Positions 58,412-64,000 of a stretch of 64,000 nucleotides of DNA are shown one piece after another; position 1 is the stretch's first letter, and each line of letters starts with the position of its first letter. Where the stretch lies: contig NZ_CABPSQ010000002.1 of assembly GCF_902459775.1 (NCBI RefSeq), positions 558,001-622,000 of the forward strand. The letters run 5' to 3'. The translations under genes and the position numbers were made by a program. The notes below the pieces were generated by a model that searched no databases, was not told the DNA's origin, and worked only from the letters and a program-made list of their open reading frames with translations. Source of the stretch: Pandoraea captiosa (lineage in GTDB: Bacteria; Pseudomonadota; Gammaproteobacteria; Burkholderiales; Burkholderiaceae).

Positions 58412-59662
58412 TCAGACGCCTCCGTCTGCGTGCCCGGCGTCGCGTGATGTGCTTGCCGGGGTATCAGTTTTCGTATCAGTTGACGTATCGGTTGTTGTAC
58501 CAGTTTTCGTAGCGGCTGCCGGATTGGCTGATTCAGTGGCTACCTCGTTGGCTGCCGCAGTGGCCACGTCTTTGGGTGTTGCGGCGTGGCGAGCCACAGA
58601 CGCGTTGGCCGTTCGCAGCGCGACTTCGTAAAGGCCCGCCGTTACGAGTTGATCGTGTTCGGTGAACGGCAGCGTCAGGGCATGCGCGAGCGAATGACGT
58701 GCGCCGCCCGACAGCACACAGCGCACCGTTGCGCCGAGTTGCGATTCCAGCTGTGCGTGGCTGCGCTCCACGAGACCCGCCTGAGAAGCGGCGCATCCGC
58801 GAAGAATGGCTTCTGCGGTGCTGCGCGCGAAGGCCTGCCCGCCCGGCGGCATGGTCGCCTCCAGCGTCGGCAACTGTGCAGTGCCTTGCGCGAGCGATTG
58901 CAGCATCAACGCCGGACCGGGGGCAATCAGCCCGCCGAGATATTGGCCGTCACCACGCAATGCCTCCACGGTGGTGGCCGTGCCCAGTGTGACAATCAGC
59001 AAATGTTCGTCCGGCCACGCGGCGTGTGCGCCGATAAGACTTGCCCATCGGTCGCTGCCGAGTTGCGTCGGCTCACGATAACCATTGCGAACGCCCGCAA
59101 TCGACTCGCTCGCTCGCAGGACTTGCAACCAGTCGGCAGACGCCATGCCCCACAACGTCTGCAACGTCATGCGTACGGCCTGCTCTGCGGCATCCCCGGC
59201 GACGTTCGTCAGCCAGACACCAGCGGGCGCGGGGCAGACGAAGTCGTCGTCCTGCGCGCTGCGACCGGCCTGACCCAGCGCCAGCGGCGCGGCATTGGGG
59301 GCAAAGTGCCGGCCGCTTCGGGACCTGTCCATAGCGTCACTGCCCGGGACGCCCGAGGTAGCCGGGGTATCCGAGGTATCCGAGGTATCCGAGGTATTCG
59401 GGGCGTCCGAATTCAGCGTTGCCCACCCGGCACGAATCTGCGTGGCAAGCAGTCGCCACTGCGCGTGGTCCACGGCACCGCTGGCCAGGAACGACGGCGC
59501 CGCCGCGCGCCAGTTCGCAGGCCGCGTTGCGGGCGCCAGCGCCCACTTGATCCGGCTATTGCCTGCGTCAACGAGCAACCAGGGGGCGGCGCTTATGCGC
59601 GTGTTTTTTGCACCGTGCGACGTGAGCGTTGGTTGCGCGGATGTCTGCCGTGATCGAGGCAT
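58412..59662 (-). CDS. coaX: Type III pantothenate kinase, repeat-expanded
   Basis: A 416-residue pantothenate kinase, the first step of coenzyme A synthesis; typical members have about 250 residues. Core motifs are intact: VDAGNSRIKWAL (phosphate binding), GSDRWASLIGAH, LLIVTLGTATTVEAL with the catalytic aspartate region, and CVLSGGARHSLAHAL. The extra length is an insertion of about 60 residues after residue 70, starting with SDTSDTSDTP, plus a C-terminal tail of about 60 residues with TDTSTDTKTDT. Both are encoded by tandem DNA repeats. Its ATG overlaps the birA stop by one base. Confidence 0.9.
   Translation of the reverse strand: MPRSRQTSAQPTLTSHGAKNTRISAAPWLLVDAGNSRIKWALAPATRPANWRAAAPSFLASGAVDHAQWRLLATQIRAGWATLNSDAPNTSDTSDTSDTPATSGVPGSDAMDRSRSGRHFAPNAAPLALGQAGRSAQDDDFVCPAPAGVWLTNVAGDAAEQAVRMTLQTLWGMASADWLQVLRASESIAGVRNGYREPTQLGSDRWASLIGAHAAWPDEHLLIVTLGTATTVEALRGDGQYLGGLIAPGPALMLQSLAQGTAQLPTLEATMPPGGQAFARSTAEAILRGCAASQAGLVERSHAQLESQLGATVRCVLSGGARHSLAHALTLPFTEHDQLVTAGLYEVALRTANASVARHAATPKDVATAAANEVATESANPAAATKTGTTTDTSTDTKTDTPASTSRDAGHADGGV
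58461..58520. repeat. 12-bp tandem repeat in the 3' end of coaX
   Basis: Units GTATCAGTTTTC, GTATCAGTTGAC, GTATCGGTTGTT, GTACCAGTTTTC and a weaker GTAGCGGCTGCC; they code for the threonine/aspartate/lysine tail. The 12-bp unit keeps the frame. Confidence 0.85.
59355..59408. repeat. 9-bp tandem repeat inside coaX
   Basis: Six imperfect units (GAGGTAGCC, GGGGTATCC, GAGGTATCC twice, GAGGTATTC, GGGGCGTCC) code for the SDT-type repeat in the insertion of CoaX. The unit keeps the frame. Confidence 0.85.
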
Positions 59663-60741
59663 TACCGAACTCCTCTGGCGGCCGACGCCGCAACGCTCGA
59701 CGACGGATCGAGCAAGCGCACCGAGACTTCGCCGCTGGCGATCGTGCGTTCGCCTTCGTCCGTCGCCACCCGCAGGCATCCTTGAGCATCGACGCCAAGC
59801 GCCACACCGTGCAACACGTCGCGACCCTGTTCGATCACGCGAATCGACGATCCTCCGTAGGCATGCATGGCTTCCCAGTCTTCGCGAAATGCTGCGAACC
59901 GTTGCGCCGAGAACCGTTCGAGCATCGTGGCCAGACGTTGCACCAGAGCGATGAGGACCGATGACATGTCCGGTTCCGCGAGCACCGATTCCAGGGCCGC
60001 CGGTGGCGTGGCGGGAATCGTCGGGGCGGTGGAGAGCGTCTCGGTCGCGGCGCGTGCCCGGTCAACCGAGGGGGCGGACGCCGCGGGCGTCGCGAGACCT
60101 GACGAGGCCGATGCGCGCGCGGCAGCGGCAGCGCTGTCGATGCGCGTCGCCACATCGCCCGCGTGTCGAAGATTGACCCCGATGCCGATGACGACCCCGA
60201 TGCGGCCTGGTCCTGCCGGCACGGTTTCGATCAGAATGCCTGCGAGCTTGCCGCCACGCAGCAGCACGTCATTGGGCCATTTGAGGCCCAGGGCCTGCGG
60301 TGCAGATAAAGGCAGGTCGGAGAGTCCCTCGACGACGGCAACCCCTGTCGCGAGCGACAACCCCGCGAGTTCGGCCGGCCCACCGGGCATGACGTAGGCG
60401 AGTGAAAAGGTGAGGCTGTCGCCGGGCAGGCTCTGCCAGACGCGTCCGCGCTGACCACGTCCTGCCGTTTGATGCATCGCTGCGCGCACGATGGGCGCGC
60501 ACGAGGCGTCTTCGCGCAGCCGTGCGAGCAAGTCAAGATTGGTGGAGCCGGTGGCGTCGACGACTTCGACCTGCCAGCGCCTGCATGACGTGACCAGACG
60601 GGACCGTATGCGCTCGCCGTCAAGCTGACGCGCGGGTGCAGTCATCGGCGACGTCGGACCCCCGCTGGACTGGCTTTCCGACGGGGCGGAAGGTGTCGCA
60701 GTGCCGGGCGTGTCCGGGGAAGAGGATGCGGCGTTATTCAT
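59662..60741 (-). CDS. birA: Biotin-protein ligase without DNA-binding domain
   Basis: A 359-residue ligase that attaches biotin to carboxylases such as LiuD. The catalytic core shows DATGSTNLDLLARL, HQTAGRGQRGRVWQS (biotinyl-AMP loop), LGLKWPNDVLLRGGKLAGILIE and GIGVNL. The N-terminal about 50 residues are a low-complexity serine/proline tail instead of the winged helix that lets E. coli BirA repress bio genes, so this is a monofunctional ligase. A central serine/alanine-rich insertion (about 205-265) is also unusual. ATG at 60741 begins MNNAASSSPD; a methionine near residue 33 (MTAPARQL) is another option. Confidence 0.92.
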   Translation of the reverse strand: MNNAASSSPDTPGTATPSAPSESQSSGGPTSPMTAPARQLDGERIRSRLVTSCRRWQVEVVDATGSTNLDLLARLREDASCAPIVRAAMHQTAGRGQRGRVWQSLPGDSLTFSLAYVMPGGPAELAGLSLATGVAVVEGLSDLPLSAPQALGLKWPNDVLLRGGKLAGILIETVPAGPGRIGVVIGIGVNLRHAGDVATRIDSAAAAARASASSGLATPAASAPSVDRARAATETLSTAPTIPATPPAALESVLAEPDMSSVLIALVQRLATMLERFSAQRFAAFREDWEAMHAYGGSSIRVIEQGRDVLHGVALGVDAQGCLRVATDEGERTIASGEVSVRLLDPSSSVAASAARGVR

Positions 60742-60979
60742 GGCTGCTATTGTAGCGGCGAGGCTTGTGCTGTGCCGGGCTGTCCTGCGTCGGATCGCGC
60801 ATTTCGGCATGATCCGAGGCATGCATCAGACAATTCCGGCGGGTTTTCAGCCCGCGCCGGGTTGCCATCGACAGGTCGCACCTGTACCGTACAATGACCG
60901 CGTTTTGCTGGATTCATGCCGGATTCGCGCCGCATTCACGCCGCATTCCGGCCAGTTTTTCGTCAGGAGATCCAACGTT

Positions 60980-62101
60980 TTGAACCTCGATGCCGTTCCC
61001 ACTCTCGAGCTGACCACCTCGGCGCAAGGCCCTGTGGTCATGCTGCGCGGCCTGTGGACGGCGCTGGCGCTCTCGCAGCGCAAGAAGACGCTGCTGGGAC
61101 TGGTCCGCGCCCTGCCTCGCGCAGAGCTGGCGTGGGACCTGACGTGTGTCGAGCGTCTGGATCACGTAGGTGCGCAAGCGCTATGGCGCTACTGGCAGCG
61201 CAAGTACCCCGAACGCATCGCACTTACCCCCACGCAGCGCGCATTGTTCGATCACCTTGCCGAGTTCGACCGCACGCGACAGAGCCCGGTGCCTACGCGT
61301 CGCGTCGATCCGGTCAGCCGGCTGGGCTACTCGCTGTTCACCCTCGGCGAACATCTGCGTGACGGCATCACGATGTTCGGACGTTTCGTGATCGACCTCG
61401 GCCGCGTTGTCCGTCACCCGTCGCGCGCGCCATGGCTGGAAATGTCAGCGAACATCTACAGCGCCGGCACCCGCGCGCTCGGGATCACCGCGCTGGTGGC
61501 GTTCCTTATCGGTATCGTGCTGTCTTACCTGTCCGCCCAGCAGTTGAAGTTGTATGGGGCCAGTACCTTCATTGTGAATATTCTGGGCCTCGCGGTGATC
61601 CGCGAACTCGGCCCCGTGCTCTCGGCGATTCTTGTCGCAGGACGCTCCGGCTCGGCGATTACCGCGCAATTGGGCGTCATGCGCGTGACAGAGGAGCTCG
61701 ATGCCATGCGCGTGATGGATATCCCGCATGGATTGCGTCTGGTGTTGCCCAAGGTTATCGCGCTGGCCATCGCCATGCCGCTTCTGGTCATGTGGACGAA
61801 CATCGTCTCGCTGCTCGGGGGCGCGCTCGCGGCAAAGTACGAACTCGGCATCGGGTTGCATTACTTCTTCACCACGTTGCCGAATGCCGTTCGTATCGCG
61901 AACTTGTGGATCGGTCTCGGCAAGGGCGTTGTCTTCGGCATGTTGATTGCACTGGTGGCATGCCACTTCGGCATGCGCGTGAAGCCCAATACCCAGAGTC
62001 TTGGCGAAGGCACGACGCAGTCGGTCGTCACTTCGATCACGGTTGTGATTCTGGCGGATGCCGTTTTCGCCATTCTGTTCCGTAACGTGGGGATCGGGTG
62101 A
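60980..62101 (+). CDS. mlaE: MlaE-type ABC permease with fused N-terminal STAS-like domain
   Basis: A 373-residue protein for phospholipid transport across the envelope. Residues about 1-105 resemble a STAS domain (LAWDLTCVERLDHVGAQALWRYWQRKYPERI), as in MlaB, fused to the permease. The permease has about five membrane helices with IRELGPVLSAILVAGRSGSAITAQLGVMRVTEELDAMRVM, the MlaE signature. The start is TTG at 60980, with AGGAGA 9 nt before; no ATG is in a suitable position. Its TGA overlaps the mlaF ATG by one base. Confidence 0.92.
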   Translation: MNLDAVPTLELTTSAQGPVVMLRGLWTALALSQRKKTLLGLVRALPRAELAWDLTCVERLDHVGAQALWRYWQRKYPERIALTPTQRALFDHLAEFDRTRQSPVPTRRVDPVSRLGYSLFTLGEHLRDGITMFGRFVIDLGRVVRHPSRAPWLEMSANIYSAGTRALGITALVAFLIGIVLSYLSAQQLKLYGASTFIVNILGLAVIRELGPVLSAILVAGRSGSAITAQLGVMRVTEELDAMRVMDIPHGLRLVLPKVIALAIAMPLLVMWTNIVSLLGGALAAKYELGIGLHYFFTTLPNAVRIANLWIGLGKGVVFGMLIALVACHFGMRVKPNTQSLGEGTTQSVVTSITVVILADAVFAILFRNVGIG

Positions 62102-63066
62102 TGAGCGATTCCACTGCGCGCGATACATCCGCATCTTCCGCATCTTCCGCTTCGCCGGCATCGTTTGCCGCGGCGGCCGTGCCGTCGCAGGCAGGCGATG
62201 TGTTGTTCGGCGCATCGGCCAGTTGTCCCCCCGTGTCCTCCACGTTGCCGGGGGAGGCGCAGCCGGTCATCGAAGTTCGCGATCTCACCAAGCGTTACGG
62301 CACCCACACGATCCACGAGCATCTGGATCTCACGGTGCGCCAGAGCGAAATCATCGCGCTGGTTGGCGGGTCGGGGTCGGGCAAGACGACATTGATCCGA
62401 CAGATCATCGGACTGGAAGCTCCCACGAGCGGGCATATCAGGGTGTTCGGTCACGACATCACGATGATCGACCGGCGCACGGCGCACTTGCTGCGCCGTC
62501 GCTCGGGCATGTTGTTCCAGCGTGGCGCGCTGTTCTCCGCCATGACGGTGTTCGACAACATTGCGCAACCCTTGCGCGAGTTGCATACGCTCTCCGAAGA
62601 CCTGATTCGCGACGTTGTGATGTACAAACTCGAGATGGTCGGGTTGTCGGGACGGATGGCCAATCGCATGCCGTCCGAGTTGTCGGGAGGCATGATCAAG
62701 CGTGTCGGTATTGCGCGCGCCATTGCGCTTGAGCCGGAGCTGCTCTTCCTCGATGAACCGACCGCCGGTCTCGACCCGCAGGCGTCCGACGAGTTCGTCG
62801 ACATGATTCGCGGCCTGCATCGCTCGCTCGGCCTGACGGTCGTCATGGTCACGCACGATCTGGATACGGTGATGATGCTCGCCACGCGCGTGGCCGTGCT
62901 GGCCGAGCGCAAGGTGCTCGTCAATGCACCGGTCGAAGACGTGGTGTGTGTCGACCATCCGTTCATCCACACCTTCTTCCTCGGTGAGCGTGGCAGACGC
63001 GCTTTGCTGGCCTTGCCTGCGGCACGACGCGCCAAGATTTCGGAGTTACTCGACGATGGAAAATAA
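62101..63066 (+). CDS. mlaF: MlaF-type ABC transporter ATP-binding protein
   Basis: A 321-residue ATPase that powers the MlaE permease. Walker A GGSGSGKTT at 89-97, the signature LSGGMIKRVGIARAIA, Walker B LLFLDEPTAGLDPQ and the switch histidine in VTHDLDTV are intact. The N-terminal about 55 residues are a serine/alanine-rich extension beyond the usual family start, coded partly by short repeats. The start of the MCE gene overlaps its stop by 11 nt. Confidence 0.94.
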   Translation: MSDSTARDTSASSASSASPASFAAAAVPSQAGDVLFGASASCPPVSSTLPGEAQPVIEVRDLTKRYGTHTIHEHLDLTVRQSEIIALVGGSGSGKTTLIRQIIGLEAPTSGHIRVFGHDITMIDRRTAHLLRRRSGMLFQRGALFSAMTVFDNIAQPLRELHTLSEDLIRDVVMYKLEMVGLSGRMANRMPSELSGGMIKRVGIARAIALEPELLFLDEPTAGLDPQASDEFVDMIRGLHRSLGLTVVMVTHDLDTVMMLATRVAVLAERKVLVNAPVEDVVCVDHPFIHTFFLGERGRRALLALPAARRAKISELLDDGK

Positions 63067-64000
63067 ATCGCACGCTTTCATGGCGGGCCTCTTCACCCTG
63101 CTGTTGCTCGCCGCCGTTGCCGCTTCGGTGTACTGGTTCAATCGCGACAACCGTGTGCGCGTGCCCTACGATCTGGTTGCCAGTACCAACGTGACGGGCC
63201 TCAATCCGGAGTCGGCGGTGCGCTACCGGGGGCTGGCTGTCGGCAAGGTGGAATCGATCAAGTTCGATCGGCGCAAGCCCGGGCAGATCTTGATTCGCAT
63301 CCTCGTGAACGAAGGTACCCCGATGACCAAGTCGACGTTCGCCACGCTGAGCTATCAGGGGGTAACGGGGCTGGCGTTCGTGCAACTCGACGATGACGGA
63401 CACGATCGCACGTTGTTGCCGTCGTCGGAGACACAGGTCGCGCAGTTGCGGTTGCGCCCGAGCTTCGTCGACGAACTCCAGCGGCGCGGGAACAATCTCG
63501 TGCATCAACTGGAAGAGGCGACCTCCTCGGTCAACAAGCTGCTGGCTCCCGAGAACCGACAGGCGATTCTGGATTCCATCAACAGCGTGAAGACGGCGGC
63601 GCAGAGCGTGAATCGCGTGGCCACGCAATTGGAGCCCGTCACGAAGCAATTGCCGGAGACGGTGCGCGAGTTGAACGGCACGCTCGCGGGCGCGCATCGC
63701 CTGACGAGTCAATTGACCGATCCGCAAGGTCCGCTCGTGCGCAATCTGGACAGTGTGGGCCGTGCGGCCGATCAGGCGACGTCGAGTCTTGCGGCCTTCC
63801 AGGGCACGATGCAAACATTCGAAGGATCGCTGCAACAGGAAGCGCTGCCGCGGCTTAACCGGCTCTCCGACGACCTGCGCTTTACCTCGCAGGCAGTCGG
63901 GCAGGCTGCCGAGACGATCAATCGCAACCCGCGCGCTCTACTGTTCGGGACTACGCCGCCGCCGCCGGGACCCGGTGAGACCGGTTTCACGTGGCCGGGT
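63056..64000 (+). CDS. mlaD: MlaD/MCE-family protein, C-terminus beyond window end
   Basis: The frame from ATG 63056 is open to base 64000, giving 315 residues. One N-terminal membrane helix (about 8-27, FMAGLFTLLLLAAVAASVYW) is followed by an MCE domain (about 38-115: DLVASTNVTGLNPESAVRYRGLAVGKVESI, LSYQGVTGLAFVQLDD), then a long helical part (about 130-300) of the PqiB/MlaD kind, ending in a proline-rich PPPPGPGE segment at the cut. MCE proteins form periplasmic lipid tunnels. The usual next gene, a PqiC-like lipoprotein, would be outside the window. Confidence 0.92.
   Translation, partial: MENKSHAFMAGLFTLLLLAAVAASVYWFNRDNRVRVPYDLVASTNVTGLNPESAVRYRGLAVGKVESIKFDRRKPGQILIRILVNEGTPMTKSTFATLSYQGVTGLAFVQLDDDGHDRTLLPSSETQVAQLRLRPSFVDELQRRGNNLVHQLEEATSSVNKLLAPENRQAILDSINSVKTAAQSVNRVATQLEPVTKQLPETVRELNGTLAGAHRLTSQLTDPQGPLVRNLDSVGRAADQATSSLAAFQGTMQTFEGSLQQEALPRLNRLSDDLRFTSQAVGQAAETINRNPRALLFGTTPPPPGPGETGFTWPG

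Overview
The window is high-GC DNA, densely packed with chromosomal genes. The gene families point to a betaproteobacterium of the order Burkholderiales, family Burkholderiaceae: MetH split into two polypeptides, a PhaM-type granule protein, the DUF1840, DUF3567 and DUF3108 families, the argS-SPOR-dsbA block, and birA-coaX next to MCE transporter genes. Pandoraea or a close relative would fit, but that is inference from gene content. I saw no rRNA, tRNA, CRISPR array, insertion sequence or prophage.

Layout. 1-1531: a cut-off 3-hydroxyisobutyrate dehydrogenase-like gene and a divergent AraC regulator. 1537-19603 (all minus strand): a leucine/isovalerate catabolic block (liuR, PaaI thioesterase, liuA, aceK, carbonic anhydrase, SDR, thiolase, liuB, liuC, liuD), with the complete biotin operon bioA-bioF-bioD-bioB between liuC and liuD. 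LiuD is the biotin-carrying subunit. The block therefore combines a pathway, its cofactor synthesis and an enzyme supplying its bicarbonate co-substrate. Two LiuR-like dyads flank liuR; one is shared with a divergent metallo-beta-lactamase-fold gene (19759-20841).

21006-30290: two MFS transporters, a proline-rich lipoprotein and a hydantoin/D-amino-acid cluster (hydantoin racemase, Asp/Glu racemase, D-hydantoinase, D-carbamoylase, MFS, flavin reductase) with a divergent LysR regulator. 30279-36727: SDR, dsbA, SPOR protein, argS, DUF1840, a small secreted protein and an MgtC-like protein. 36871-40826: cobalamin-dependent methionine synthase as two genes. 40981-44267: rhodanese, DUF3567, a frameshifted enol-lactonase-like hydrolase and a DUF3108 protein. 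44392-49023: IclR regulator, FAH-family hydrolase, branched-chain amino-acid-type binding protein and an enoyl-CoA hydratase. 49126-55877: PhaM, patatin, AraC/LysE pair, SnoaL-like and chalcone-isomerase-like proteins, and an acyl-ACP-desaturase-like diiron protein behind a long leader. 56025-60741: rfaE2, asparaginase, SPOR protein, coaX and birA. 60980-64000: an MlaE-MlaF-MlaD lipid transporter, with mlaD cut by the window end.

A recurring feature is short tandem repeats: units of 8 to 11 bp between genes, and 6, 9 or 12 bp (frame-preserving) inside genes. The main points for follow-up are the leucine/biotin/bicarbonate block, an 18-bp palindrome upstream of bioA combined with a BirA that lacks a DNA-binding domain, the hydantoin cluster with two different racemases, the frameshifted hydrolase, and the repeat-expanded CoaX.
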